A stretch of 64,000 nt of DNA from Martinezella tropici (GTDB lineage Bacteria > Pseudomonadota > Alphaproteobacteria > Rhizobiales > Rhizobiaceae), in NCBI GenBank assembly GCA_000799755.1, contig JUHI01000006.1, forward strand, positions 124,001 through 188,000, written 5' to 3'. Position 1 is the stretch's first letter; each line of letters opens with the position of its first letter. A program made the translations under genes and the position numbers. The notes beneath the pieces were generated by a model. The model searched no databases. It saw only the letters and a program-made list of their open reading frames with translations, and had not been told where the DNA came from. Shown here one piece after another: positions 8,356-20,641 of this stretch.

Positions 8356-9396
8356 TTAATTAGAACGCGCGGAACTATCCGCCGAGGGCAGAACATCGGC
8401 CGCACCGGACGAAACACCCTTGCCTAACGGCGCTCCGACTATCCGCCGTGGGCGACTGCCGAGTTCCAGATCCTGTGCGCGCCAGATTGAATCGTGCTGC
8501 TCGCGCATCGCGTCCGCGGCCTCGCGCACCACCTCGGAAATCTGCAGGAGTTGCTTTGCGAGAGGGCTCGTTCTGCGCCAGATCATGCCGATCGTCCGCG
8601 ACGGCTGCGGGCTTTGGAAGCGCACTGTCGAGACCGGGGCCGAACGGGTTTCCACCGCCACGGCCATCTCCGGTATCAAGGTGACGCCTATGCCGGCGCT
8701 GACCATCTGCACCAGTGTCGACAGGGAGCTGCCATCCATCAGTTCGCGCGGCAGTGCCGATTGTATGTTGCAGAAGGAAAGCGCCAGATCGCGGAAACAA
8801 TGGCCCTCCTCCAGCAACAACAGGCGCATCTCGCGAAGCGCCTCGCGGTTGGGAACCGGCTTGCCCTCGTCCTCGCTTGGTCGCACCAGGACGAAATTTT
8901 CCGCAAACAGCGGCACTTCTGTCAGAGACGCCTCGGAGATGGGCAGAGCGACGATTGCCGTATCCAACCTCCCCTCCTCCAGCTCGTCGACAAGTTTCGA
9001 GGTCAGGGTCTCGCGCACGTGAATATCGAGCCCCTCGTAGATGCGTGTGAGATTGCCGATGATGCTCGGCAGCAGGTAGGGAGCGACCGTGGGGATGATG
9101 CCGATGCGCAGCCGGCCGACGGGCTGATTGTGCGATGCACGGGCGAGATCGCCCAACTCGTCGACGGAACGCAGGATATCGCGGACACGGACCGCGAAGG
9201 CCTCACCGAAATTGGTCAGCCGCACCTGCCGCGCACCTCGCTCGAAGAGCTCGGTACCGAGCTGCTCCTCCAGTTCCTTGATCTGCATCGACAGGGCCGG
9301 CTGGGAGATCGCGCATAAATCGGCGGCGCGCCCGAAATGGCCGTGTTTCGCCAAGGCCTCGAAATAGCGCAGCTGTTTGAGTGTGATGTTTGTCAT
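8356..9396 (-). CDS. oxyR: Hydrogen peroxide-responsive LysR regulator OxyR
   Basis: The 346-residue protein has a LysR-type N-terminal helix-turn-helix (LKQLRYFEALAKHGHFGRAA, then SQPALSMQIKELEEQLG) and the OxyR redox pair: Cys200 in LLEEGHC and Cys209 in LSFCNIQ, matching the peroxidatic and resolving cysteines of known OxyR proteins. It is about 30-40 residues longer than the usual ~305, with a Ser/Arg-rich C-terminal tail after WRAQDLELG. It diverges from katG, its classical target, with a 341-base shared control region. Oxidation by H2O2 is expected to turn it into an activator of katG. Confidence 0.92.
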   Translation of the reverse strand: MTNITLKQLRYFEALAKHGHFGRAADLCAISQPALSMQIKELEEQLGTELFERGARQVRLTNFGEAFAVRVRDILRSVDELGDLARASHNQPVGRLRIGIIPTVAPYLLPSIIGNLTRIYEGLDIHVRETLTSKLVDELEEGRLDTAIVALPISEASLTEVPLFAENFVLVRPSEDEGKPVPNREALREMRLLLLEEGHCFRDLALSFCNIQSALPRELMDGSSLSTLVQMVSAGIGVTLIPEMAVAVETRSAPVSTVRFQSPQPSRTIGMIWRRTSPLAKQLLQISEVVREAADAMREQHDSIWRAQDLELGSRPRRIVGAPLGKGVSSGAADVLPSADSSARSN

Positions 9397-11936
<2,540 letters not shown>

Positions 11937-11950
11937 TGTAACCAAGCAAA

Positions 11951-11989
11951 GCGCCCGGACGCGATCTGTTTCAGATCGCGTCCGGGCGC
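11951..11989 (+). terminator. katG terminator with perfect 18-bp stem
   Basis: The arms 11951-11968 and 11972-11989 are perfect reverse complements (core GCGCCCGGACGCGATCTG) with a TTT loop, starting 15 bases after the katG stop codon. The tract that follows is only moderately T-rich. The stem is palindromic, so it can also terminate transcription arriving from the opposite strand. Confidence 0.8.
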
Positions 11990-12028
11990 ACCGTCTTGTC
12001 TGCTCTTAGAACATGCTCTCTTAGCGAC

Positions 12029-12889
12029 CTAGTATTGGTTGCGATTGGCAGAAGCCCCGAGAGCCGCACCAATACAAGACGCAACAATCGCCAGGACGAG
12101 AGAAATGCACGCAACGAATGCGCCAACGGAAATGACCTTCGCGGTGACCGAGGCGGCCTGAAGCGCCTTGGCCTTGGCAGCATCGACAGCCTGGTGGTAT
12201 TGCAGTTCGTATTGAGCAACTTCATTCTTTGCCTGGTCAGCCGGAATATTCTGTGCGCGAGCCAATGCATCGGCGGCGCGAGCGCGCGCTTCGTCAGCCT
12301 TCGAGGGATCTCCGGTCAGGACGGCCTGAACCGAGACAACAGCCGCCTGACGCAGCTCCTGCGGATCATTGCCGCTATTGCGGATCTGTTGCGTGATCGT
12401 ATCGATTGGATTGGATATCTTGCCGATAGCTGGCATAGCCGCCGCTTGCGCCGTCTTGCCCGCTCCCGACAACAGTTCCGTCACCCCGTTGAATGCACCG
12501 CCGACGACAGCCCCCGCGGATGTGGTCAGCAGATAAACGACGAGAAGGGTCGAGACGGCCCAAGCTGCAGCACCATGCAGGATTCCGATCGCAGTCGATA
12601 TTGATCCGGAAAGACGGCTTGCGGCGTAGCCGCCCACGAAGGAAGCAAGCAGACCTGAGCCGATGAACCAGGCAGCCCCGGAGAGTGAGGCAGCGAGCCC
12701 AGGCGCATTCTGGCCGCTGGCCGGGTCGGCGATTGCAGCGCCGATACCGACACCTAAGAGATTGAGCACAATCTGGACGCCGAGAGCAGTGGCGCTTGCG
12801 GCAAGGATGGCACTCAAGGATGCCTGCCGCAAAGGCACGGCATCCGGGAAGGACGAAAAGCCATTGTTGTAGCTAACGGATTCACTCAT
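12029..12889 (-). CDS. Multipass membrane protein, often annotated PhnA-like
   Basis: The 286-residue protein has hydrophobic segments at about residues 25-55, 65-90, 100-128 and 250-280 with glycine-rich packing (LGVGIGAAIA, GSGLLASFVGGYAASRL). Between them lies a charged, Ala-rich helical stretch (about 170-245) that may form a coiled coil outside the membrane. Similar rhizobial proteins are usually called PhnA-like, but no phosphonate link can be seen here. It is next to DUF992, BON and CsbD genes on the same strand, a grouping typical of general-stress genes. Function unknown. Confidence 0.6.
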   Translation of the reverse strand: MSESVSYNNGFSSFPDAVPLRQASLSAILAASATALGVQIVLNLLGVGIGAAIADPASGQNAPGLAASLSGAAWFIGSGLLASFVGGYAASRLSGSISTAIGILHGAAAWAVSTLLVVYLLTTSAGAVVGGAFNGVTELLSGAGKTAQAAAMPAIGKISNPIDTITQQIRNSGNDPQELRQAAVVSVQAVLTGDPSKADEARARAADALARAQNIPADQAKNEVAQYELQYHQAVDAAKAKALQAASVTAKVISVGAFVACISLVLAIVASCIGAALGASANRNQY

Positions 12890-13014
12890 GGAACTAACCT
12901 CATGACAGGTTTACACGAGCCGGCCGCATATCGCTGACCAGCCGACGTGGAATGAAAGCACCTAGGATGGGCGGCAGCGACACTTACAGATGGCAATGTC
13001 GCTGCCTGTTGATC

Positions 13015-13533
13015 TCAACGGGTAGACTGCAATTGCAGACGCGAGACGCCGGCCGCCACATTCAGGCCAGTGCCCGCCTCCGCACTCAGAGGCTGGAGAG
13101 CGAAGTTTTTGGAATTACCACCGACGAGAACGTTTGCTCCAAGCCCGAGACCGACAGAGGCACCCGCCGACGCTCCGACATAAGTACCCGCCAGAGCGCC
13201 GTCGCCAATGCGTGTGGGCGCAGTGTTGACAACGACCCAGCTCAGATAGGTCTTGCGGGTGATGCCGATGTCGATGCCGAGCTTGCCGATCGAGCCCGTA
13301 TAGCGCTCGACTTTGCCCGTTCGCTGCTTGAACGTACAGCTGACTGCCTTGTTCGAGCCGATGATCATACCGACGCCGCCCGCAACTTCGCAGGAAAGCG
13401 TTCCGAGGCGCTCCTTGGGCTCGGATGCAACCTGCCCGGACTGCTTCTTCGGATGATGTTGGCTATTGGCGGCGAAAGCCGCGGGAGCAAAAGCCGCAGC
13501 GACGATCGCAGCCGCAATGATAGTGTTTTTCAT
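13015..13533 (-). CDS. DUF992 domain secreted protein
   Basis: The 172-residue product starts with a signal peptide (MKNTIIAAAIVAAAFAPAAFA) and then carries the DUF992 pattern LGTLSCEVAGGVGMIIGSNKAVSCTF, with two cysteines likely to pair, and a glycine-rich repeat-like end (GTYVGASAGASVGLGLGANVLVGG). The ATG at 13533 follows GGAGA at a good distance; the frame upstream to 13593 lacks support. It is presumably periplasmic or outer-membrane associated. Function is unknown for the family, which is common in alphaproteobacteria. Confidence 0.8.
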   Translation of the reverse strand: MKNTIIAAAIVAAAFAPAAFAANSQHHPKKQSGQVASEPKERLGTLSCEVAGGVGMIIGSNKAVSCTFKQRTGKVERYTGSIGKLGIDIGITRKTYLSWVVVNTAPTRIGDGALAGTYVGASAGASVGLGLGANVLVGGNSKNFALQPLSAEAGTGLNVAAGVSRLQLQSTR

Positions 13534-13624
13534 GATGTCTCCTTCGGTCGTCTCAGCACCGTCCCAAGGCGGTCGGCGCCAGAGCGGCCACACGTCAATC
13601 TCGCCCTACTTGGACGGTTCGAGA

Positions 13625-13873
13625 TCAACTTGGACAAACGATATTGTTGATGATCCGAGTTCCGGCATATTCGCCGGCAATCGAGATGGCGCGTTGCCGA
13701 GCCTGATCAGAGGCCGCACTCCCGGACAGGACGATTGCGCCTTCGGTGACGCTGACATCGATACGGCAATCCTCCAGCCCCTCCGCATAAGCGATCAGGC
13801 AGCGGATCGCCGCGCAGGTTGCGTAGCGATCCGACGATGTCGTCAGCGATGAGAACCTGGCCAGGAAAAGCAT
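13625..13873 (-). CDS. Small BON-domain protein
   Basis: The 82-residue product contains a single BON-like unit: AIRCLIAYAEGLEDCRIDVSVTEGAIVLSGSAASDQARQRA, which matches the alpha-beta-beta pattern of BON domains that bind phospholipid or sit in envelope proteins. The ATG at 13873 has GAGG six bases upstream; an alternative TTG at 13888 is less likely. No clear signal peptide is present, although the first residues (MLFLARF) are hydrophobic. Neighbouring DUF992 and CsbD genes on the same strand suggest a stress regulon. Confidence 0.65.
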   Translation of the reverse strand: MLFLARFSSLTTSSDRYATCAAIRCLIAYAEGLEDCRIDVSVTEGAIVLSGSAASDQARQRAISIAGEYAGTRIINNIVCPS

Positions 13874-13921
13874 TGGAAGCCTCGACAAATCGCAGGGTTG
13901 GGTTTCGCGCGCCCTTTGGCG

Positions 13922-14101
13922 TCAGCGAAGCGCGTTCTTGATGGCGTCCTTGGCCTTGCCGACTTGCGTCTGGATCTTGCCTTCGATCTTTTCGGCCGCA
14001 CCTTCCGCTCTGAGCCGATCGTTTCCCGTCAGCTTTCCCGCAGCCTCCTTGAGGGAGCCGCTTGCTTCCTTGACTGCGCCTTTGACACGGTTCTTGTCCA
14101 T
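13922..14101 (-). CDS. CsbD-family stress protein (59 aa)
   Basis: Translation gives a 59-residue protein beginning MDKNRVKGAVKEASGSLKEA and continuing with AAGKLTGNDRLRAEGAAEKI, the repeat pattern of the CsbD family of small, hydrophilic, helical proteins induced by general stress. It is preceded by AAGGAGAT close to the ATG. It ends 49 bases before the BON gene on the same strand. The molecular role of CsbD proteins is not known. Confidence 0.85.
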   Translation of the reverse strand: MDKNRVKGAVKEASGSLKEAAGKLTGNDRLRAEGAAEKIEGKIQTQVGKAKDAIKNALR

Positions 14102-14292
14102 TTCTTATCTCCTTGAGTTTTCAAAAGAGCAGGCGCCGGCGGTTCACCGGGGCCATGAACAATGAAATAGGGCGGTAACGCATGGCGCGCAGAGCAGAAA
14201 GTACTATTGATGCTAGTAGAAAATAGCCTTTTTGAGGCTGTCCGACGCGTTGATCCATGGATGAAGGCAACCGTAAGCGGATTGGCGGCAAC

Positions 14293-15795
14293 TCATTTCG
14301 ATTTCCTCCCCCGAGAGACCGCAGAGATACCCGTGAAACCGCGTTCCCTTGCCCAGATCACCGCGGCCGAGCGCCGGTTGACGCCGATCTTCGCATAGAG
14401 CGATGCGACATGGTTGCGGATCGTGTTTTTGGAAAGATGCAGCGTATCGCTCATTTCTGCATCGCTTTGGCCACGGCAGATCAAGGCGAGAATTTCCCTT
14501 TCGCGGTCGCTGAGATCGAGAAGCTGCGCCGACGGCACCTTGCCGTTGGAAACCTGTCGCAGGGTCGCGAGACGATCGACGATGGAACGGCTGAACCACG
14601 AGGTATCGGCCATCACGCTTTCTATGGCTTCGATCAGCTCCGTCTCACTTCGCCGGCGCTCCGTGACATCCTGCACCGACCAGATGACGCATTGCTGATC
14701 GCCGATCTCCACACGCTCGGCGGAGACGAGGCAATCCGCAAGACCGGCGTCCTTCTGCCGCATCCGCATCGCCTCGTCGCGAAGCGGCATATTATCCGTC
14801 AACTTCCGTTCCATCGCCCGCCGGGCGGCAAGATCGTCCCAAAGGCGCAACTCGCCTGCCGTCTTGCCGATCACTTCCTCAAGACTGTAGCCGGAGAGTT
14901 GGACAAAGGCGTCGTTGACCTCGGTGAAGACGAAATCGCCCAGGCGGGATATCGCTGCCGGCGCCGGCGAGAGCCGGAATGACTTGGAGAAGCGCTCCTC
15001 GCTCTGGCGCAATGCGTTCTGCGCCTTTCGCCGCGCATCGAGATCGGCAAAGGTGAACAGCATGCAAGGCTCCTCACCGACAGCGATCGGCTCGCCGGCG
15101 ATGATGGCAAGCCGATCGCCGCCATCAGGCAGCGGGATCAGCGTCTCGCGCTGACGGATCAACCGACCGTCCGCGAGCTTTGCGAGCGCATCCGCGCCCG
15201 TATCGCAATTTGCAAACAGACCCATCTCGTCGACTGTCTTGCCGATGACCTCTTCCTTGGCATAGTTGGTCATCTCGACGAAGCCCTGGTTCACCCGGAT
15301 AAAGCGGAGATCGTCGAGCCGGCAGATCAGGCCCGGGGCAGGATTGGCGTTGAACGCCCGCTCGAAACGTTCCTCCGCCTCGAAAAGCGGCGTCTCGTCG
15401 CGAATGATGAGGGCAAGCACGTCCGGGCGCGCTCCGGCATCGGCGATGACGAGGCTGCGAACTGTGTGAACCCAGACAAGATCGAGATCAGCCGCGGGCG
15501 ATATCTCGACCGTCACCTCGTCAACCGTCTCTCCCTTCAGCAGACGCTCGCCGGGATATTGGCCCTCTTCCAGCGGATGGTTGTTGCGGTACCGCAGCGT
15601 GAAAGCCTGCCTATAGCCGGTGGTGTCGCCGCCCAGTTCCTCGATGGCGGAAACCCTGTGCATCTGCAATGCGGCATCGTTCGCCCAGGAAATCGTGCCT
15701 TCAGGGTCAAGCAGGATGATGCCGTCGCTCAATCCGGCAACAAGTTCGCGCAATACGTTCCGATTGACATTCGGTGGCTGCGGCTCCCCGCTCAT
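14293..15795 (-). CDS. PAS-domain LuxR-family transcriptional regulator
   Basis: The 500-residue protein has three PAS-like units: about residues 15-125 (LRELVAGLSDGIILLDPEGTISWAND), 140-260 and 270-390 (ERFSKSFRLSPAPAAISRL), and a C-terminal LuxR helix-turn-helix (LSDREREILALICRGQSDAEMSDTLHLSKNTIRNHVASLY). No kinase or receiver domain is present, so it likely senses a small molecule, light or redox through PAS and binds DNA directly. The ATG at 15795 follows GAGG by six bases; the longer frame to 15882 runs through a palindrome that is probably its operator. Confidence 0.82.
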   Translation of the reverse strand: MSGEPQPPNVNRNVLRELVAGLSDGIILLDPEGTISWANDAALQMHRVSAIEELGGDTTGYRQAFTLRYRNNHPLEEGQYPGERLLKGETVDEVTVEISPAADLDLVWVHTVRSLVIADAGARPDVLALIIRDETPLFEAEERFERAFNANPAPGLICRLDDLRFIRVNQGFVEMTNYAKEEVIGKTVDEMGLFANCDTGADALAKLADGRLIRQRETLIPLPDGGDRLAIIAGEPIAVGEEPCMLFTFADLDARRKAQNALRQSEERFSKSFRLSPAPAAISRLGDFVFTEVNDAFVQLSGYSLEEVIGKTAGELRLWDDLAARRAMERKLTDNMPLRDEAMRMRQKDAGLADCLVSAERVEIGDQQCVIWSVQDVTERRRSETELIEAIESVMADTSWFSRSIVDRLATLRQVSNGKVPSAQLLDLSDREREILALICRGQSDAEMSDTLHLSKNTIRNHVASLYAKIGVNRRSAAVIWARERGFTGISAVSRGRKSK

Positions 15796-15816
15796 GCAAT
15801 ACCTCATGCAGACAAC

Positions 15817-15839
15817 TGGCACCTTAGATAGGGGTGCCA
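15817..15839. promoter_or_regulatory. Palindrome upstream of the PAS-LuxR gene
   Basis: TGGCACC (15817-15823) and GGTGCCA (15833-15839) are perfect inverted repeats with a 9-base spacer, 22-44 bases before the regulator's start codon. LuxR-type proteins bind palindromes of about this size, so autoregulation is plausible. Confidence 0.5.
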
Positions 15840-15906
15840 GTCGATAAGGGAAGCTATTGCGAGTGTCGACAAGTGCCGGCACCGGCAGCCACTCGCAAGC
15901 AACGGC

Positions 15907-16914
15907 TCAATCGACGCAGCACAGTGGCGCCGCATTCTGCAGCGGCAACGGCAGGGCAACGACCGGATTAGGGATCGTGAGCGCGTCGAGGGTCGCCGTC
16001 TGCTCCGGCGAAAGCCGGACCTGAAGCGCATCGATGTCCTCATTTAGCTGCTCCAGCGTGCGAACGCCGATAATCGTCGAGGATACTCCGAGGCGCGCCA
16101 TTGCCCAGGCAAGGGCTACGCGTGCAGTCGTTGTTCCGAGCTCTTCGGCGACGCGGAACAAGGCATCGACGATCTCAAGATCCTGTGCGTCGGGCCTTTG
16201 CGCCAATTGCGCCGCATGTCCCGTCCCGATGCCTGCATTGTTGGCACGGGTATATTGGCCGCTGATCAGACCGCCGCTCAACGGCGAATGCGAGACCACA
16301 CCGAGCCCCAGTCCGCGCGCCAGGGGGATGAGCTCGATTTCGAACAACCGGGCGGCCAGCGAATATTCTATCTGCAAGCCGATGAACGGAGCCCAGCCGT
16401 TGGACTGCGTCAGCAGATGCGCATGCGCCACCTTCCAGGCCGGCGTATCGGAAATGCCGAAATAACGCAGCTTCCCCGACTGAACGAGATCGTGGAGCGC
16501 CTCGAGCATTTCTTCCAGAGGCGCCCTTATATCCCAATTGTCCAGCCAATAGAGATCGAGATAATCGGTGCGCAACCGTCGGAGAGCCTGCTCGAAACCG
16601 GCAATGATGGCTTTACGGCCGAGCGCTTCGCCATGTCTCTCGACATTGAATTTGGCGGCGATGACAAGACGATCGCGTCTGATCGAATTCTTCGCGACAT
16701 AGCTGCCGACAACCGTCTGGCCACCCGCTTTGGCGGCTCCATTACCGGTATCGAGATAATTGCCACCGAGTTCGAGATAGCGCGCCAGGACGGCATCGGG
16801 CTGATTTTCATGCGACTGTCGGCGGAAACCCTCGTCGAGAGTCATGGTGCCAAGCGCAAGCGGACTGACGCGCAACGCCGAGCGGCCGAGTGCGGCATAA
16901 TCTTCAAGATGCAT
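15907..16914 (-). CDS. Aldo/keto reductase family protein lacking catalytic Tyr and His
   Basis: The 335-residue chain follows the aldo/keto reductase barrel throughout: LGRSALRVSPLALGTMT, LVIAAKF with the catalytic lysine (Lys88), RTDYLDLYWLDNWD, GLQIEYSLAAR, GVVSHSPLSGGLISGQY and STIIGVRTLEQLNEDIDAL for cofactor binding. The usual D-T-x-x-x-Y motif reads DTGNGA here, putting Ala60 where the proton-donating tyrosine belongs, and the usual LHxWD reads LDNWD, replacing the active-site histidine with Asp125. It may bind NADP(H) without normal reductase activity. A palindrome lies just upstream of its start. Confidence 0.8.
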   Translation of the reverse strand: MHLEDYAALGRSALRVSPLALGTMTLDEGFRRQSHENQPDAVLARYLELGGNYLDTGNGAAKAGGQTVVGSYVAKNSIRRDRLVIAAKFNVERHGEALGRKAIIAGFEQALRRLRTDYLDLYWLDNWDIRAPLEEMLEALHDLVQSGKLRYFGISDTPAWKVAHAHLLTQSNGWAPFIGLQIEYSLAARLFEIELIPLARGLGLGVVSHSPLSGGLISGQYTRANNAGIGTGHAAQLAQRPDAQDLEIVDALFRVAEELGTTTARVALAWAMARLGVSSTIIGVRTLEQLNEDIDALQVRLSPEQTATLDALTIPNPVVALPLPLQNAAPLCCVD

Positions 16915-16944
16915 GCATTATCCCCCAGCCGGCCTGCAAGCCGC

Positions 16945-16967
16945 TACATAACTTTACACGCTATGTA
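16945..16967. promoter_or_regulatory. Palindrome upstream of the 15907 aldo/keto reductase
   Basis: TACATA (16945-16950) and TATGTA (16962-16967) are inverted repeats with an 11-base spacer, 31-53 bases before the start codon at 16914. The layout suits a regulator operator. The rest of the gap up to 17163 shows no gene. Confidence 0.4.
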
Positions 16968-17163
16968 AGAGCATCAAGGAAGGAATTAAGCGGCAATTTG
17001 CAATTTTACAATTCGGAAATCCGGATAATCGGCAACGGATGGATCAATTTTCCGCCGATATGGCCATGGAGGCATCGGTTCGCTGCCGCTGCGGTGCGTA
17101 CTGACCATATGATAGCATCATTCATGACCTTAGCTGCCTCCTGCCTAGCCTTCACCGGTGCAG

Positions 17164-18057
17164 TCAACCACGATACCGCAAAGCATCGACCAGCAGCGAG
17201 AACGCCGCCGAAGGTTGCCGTCGGCTCGGATAGTAGAGATGATAGCCGGAAAACGGCGCGCACCAGTCTTCCAGCACGCAGACCAGCCGCCCCTCCGCCA
17301 CATCGGCGGCCACATGGTCTTCCATGACGAAGCCAAGACCCAATCCCGCCTTCACGGCCCGCAGGATCATGCCGACATTGTTGACGGTGAGTTGCCCTTC
17401 CACCCTGGCGCGAAGCTCCCGCCCATCCTTCTCCAGCTCCCATGCATAGAGGCCACCGGAACTTAGCAAACGCAGATTGATGCAATTGTGCTCGGCAAGC
17501 TCGTTTGGCGTTTGCGGCGCGGGATGTCGGGCAAGATAGGCCGGAGAACCGACGATGACCATGCGCACATCGGGACTGATCCTGACCGCGATCATATCCT
17601 TGGCAAGCGCCTCACCGAGCCGGACGCCCGCATCGAAACGATCGGCGACGATGTCGCGCAAGCCGGAATCGATGCTGAGTTCGATATGAATGTCCGGGTA
17701 TTGTGGCAGGAGCCTTTCAAGAGCAGGCCAGAGAATGGTGGCAGCCGCATGCTCCGAGCTGGTGATGCGGATGGTTCCCGCGGGCTTTTCGCGCAGCTCG
17801 CGCAAGGAGGCAAGCTCGCTGTCGATGCTTTCAAGCGCCGGGCGGAGAGTGGCGAGCAGCCTTTCACCCGCTTCGGTCGGCGCCACATTGCGGGTGGTGC
17901 GCGTCAGCAGGCGCACGCCGAGACGCGCTTCCAGACGCCGGACCGTATGGCTGAGGGATGATTGTGACGTACCGAGCTTGGCCGCAGCACGCGTAAAATT
18001 CCTCTCTTCCGCCACGACGGCAAAGGCGTTGAGATCGACCAGTTCCTCGCGCTGCAT
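17164..18057 (-). CDS. LysR-family transcriptional regulator
   Basis: The 297-residue protein has the LysR helix-turn-helix (LNAFAVVAEERNFTRAAAKLGTSQSSLSHTVRRLEARLG) and a substrate-binding effector domain (DIHIELSIDSGLRDIVADRFDAGVRLGEALAKDMIAVRI). This subtype (CrgA/DsdC-like) often controls a nearby oxidoreductase gene. It lies between two aldo/keto reductase genes on the same strand. A ten-base motif in its own promoter recurs upstream of the 18312 reductase, which makes that gene a likely target. The ligand is unknown. Confidence 0.88.
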   Translation of the reverse strand: MQREELVDLNAFAVVAEERNFTRAAAKLGTSQSSLSHTVRRLEARLGVRLLTRTTRNVAPTEAGERLLATLRPALESIDSELASLRELREKPAGTIRITSSEHAAATILWPALERLLPQYPDIHIELSIDSGLRDIVADRFDAGVRLGEALAKDMIAVRISPDVRMVIVGSPAYLARHPAPQTPNELAEHNCINLRLLSSGGLYAWELEKDGRELRARVEGQLTVNNVGMILRAVKAGLGLGFVMEDHVAADVAEGRLVCVLEDWCAPFSGYHLYYPSRRQPSAAFSLLVDALRYRG

Positions 18058-18070
18058 TCATGAACCCCGG

Positions 18071-18093
18071 ATATAATTAGGTGCCGATTATAT
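18071..18093. promoter_or_regulatory. LysR-type operator at the regulator's own promoter
   Basis: ATATAAT (18071-18077) and ATTATAT (18087-18093) are perfect 7-bp inverted repeats around TAGGTGCCG, ending 14 bases before the LysR start codon. The element fits an LTTR autoregulatory site. Its core TTAGGTGCCG occurs again, in reverse orientation, at 19359-19368. No gene is seen between here and 18311. Confidence 0.5.
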
Positions 18094-18311
18094 TGTATGG
18101 CCCCAATCATGCGGCAAGCCGAAGCATCATCAAATAGGACGAAGAAGATTTATCCTGGAGGGTCTGGCACTCATTCAAGACGGCGGCGGTCGGCTCATCG
18201 AGCAATTCATCCACGCCATCCGACTACGCATGGGAACGCCGGTGAGAGGGGTCACATCGGCAAATCCAGATCGGCGTATGGCCGCCAATCGACGGCCACA
18301 CGATTGCCTTG

Positions 18312-19368
<1,057 letters not shown>

Positions 19369-19624
19369 CGATTAGACGGCATAATCGGCATGAAGCTATA
19401 TTTGACATTCATAAATGGACCATGCGTATTTCGCACCGATCTGAGAATCCATGAAACATGTTCTAAAGTCATCGAAACGACCCAAGCACAGATGGAGTGA
19501 AATCCCTCACAAAGGAGTTTTAGGGCATGCGTGAAACCGGGTTGAGCGTTCCGCCCGCTTGGACCGCATCAAACTGAATAGCTCCAGAGATTTGTAGACG
19601 GCTTCTTTCATGAATTGAGGCAAG

Positions 19625-19834
19625 AAGAGCATTAAGAGTAAGTCGAATTTCAGCGAAGATTTTAAGCGCGACGCTGTGCGTCAGATCACGGAGCGCGGCT
19701 ATCCGATTGCAGAGATTTCGCAGCGGCTCAGGGTCAACCAGCACTCGCTCCACGAGTGGAAGAAGAAGTTTGCTGCGCCGAACGCTAAGGGCAATGACGA
19801 GACCGAGGAGCGCGGCATCTTAAGGGAAGCTTGA
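19625..19834 (+). pseudogene. IS3-family transposase OrfA remnant
   Basis: The frame encodes KSKSNFSEDFKRDAVRQITE, then RGYPIAEISQRLRVNQHSLHEWKKKFAA, which is the helix-turn-helix start of IS3-family OrfA. The only in-frame ATG (19610) is followed one codon later by TGA, and after about 60 residues the frame ends in unrelated sequence (RGILREA, stop 19832-19834). The leucine-zipper part, OrfB and clear terminal repeats are absent. It is a dead insertion-sequence fragment. Confidence 0.8.
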
Positions 19835-20107
19835 CGCCGACGGCGCTCCCTGTGGAATCAGAGAATGCCGCATTCGGTTGCCAAAATCCTGACATGCCTG
19901 GAGGAAGGCGTGCGTCCGACCTTTGAACTCACTTTATTAGAGACCTCCCAAGTTGGGCCCTTCGAAGCGTTCTTGTTCTCGAAGGACAACATATGGCCAA
20001 GGCTGAAACTCCTCGGCGAGACCGTTGGGTACGAGGAGAGAATTGTGCTCCTTGTCGATTTCGTTGGATTTAAGGTTCATGGGGATCGGACTGTTTCCGC
20101 AAGAGCC
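19835..20107. other. Gene-poor stretch beside the IS remnant
   Basis: This stretch has lower GC than its surroundings and no convincing gene. An 85-codon open frame on the plus strand (19865-20122) runs into the end of the Lrp gene and has no recognisable domain or ribosome site. It is probably debris from the insertion that left the transposase fragment. Confidence 0.4.
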
Positions 20108-20560
20108 CTAAAGCGGCAGTGACCTGCTTGGCACAACCGTTTTCATCACCAGGGTGGATGTCAATCGCTGCACGCTCGGCAGTTTCGACAGCCTTTCATC
20201 GTAGAACTGCTGAAAAGCCGGAAGATCAACGGTCACGACATGAAGCATGAAGTCCGGGTCACCGAATAGCCGGACGGCCTGCACAACCTCGGGAAGCCTT
20301 GGAACAGCCTTCTCGAACGCGGCCACGCTCTCGCTGTCGGTCTTGGCAAGGGTGACGAAGATGACGGCTGCAAAGCCCAATCCCACGGCACTTGGCTCGA
20401 CCACCGCGCGATAGCCGGTGATGATGCCTGCATCTTCCATGGCCCGAACCCGTCGATGGGCCGGGGAGAGAGAGATTCCGACACGCTCTCCTAATTCTGT
20501 GAGAGATTGTCTCCCATCTCGCTGCAATTCAGCAAGGATTTTTCGATCTGTTTCATCCAT
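20108..20560 (-). CDS. Lrp/AsnC-family transcriptional regulator
   Basis: The 150-residue protein has the N-terminal AsnC helix-turn-helix (DETDRKILAELQRDGRQSLTELGERVGISLSPAHRRVRAME) and the C-terminal ligand-binding RAM domain (VPRLPEVVQAVRLFGDPDFMLHVV). It diverges from a LysE-type exporter gene with an 81-base gap, a common pairing in which the regulator senses an amino acid and switches on its export. Confidence 0.9.
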   Translation of the reverse strand: MDETDRKILAELQRDGRQSLTELGERVGISLSPAHRRVRAMEDAGIITGYRAVVEPSAVGLGFAAVIFVTLAKTDSESVAAFEKAVPRLPEVVQAVRLFGDPDFMLHVVTVDLPAFQQFYDERLSKLPSVQRLTSTLVMKTVVPSRSLPL

Positions 20561-20641
20561 GCAGAAGATGTTGCCTCAAAATGCTGTTCGTTGGCAAGAG
20601 ATAGGAAACACCTTGCGAGCGATCAGCGCTAACTTGTCGAT

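Noticed and set aside
16890..17327. 145-codon plus-strand frame between the reductase and LysR genes
   Set aside because: Runs into the LysR gene on the opposite strand, low-complexity Arg/Pro-rich, no ribosome site.
19865..20122. 85-codon frame after the IS remnant
   Set aside because: Overlaps the end of the Lrp gene, lacks a ribosome site and any recognisable domain; probably debris.
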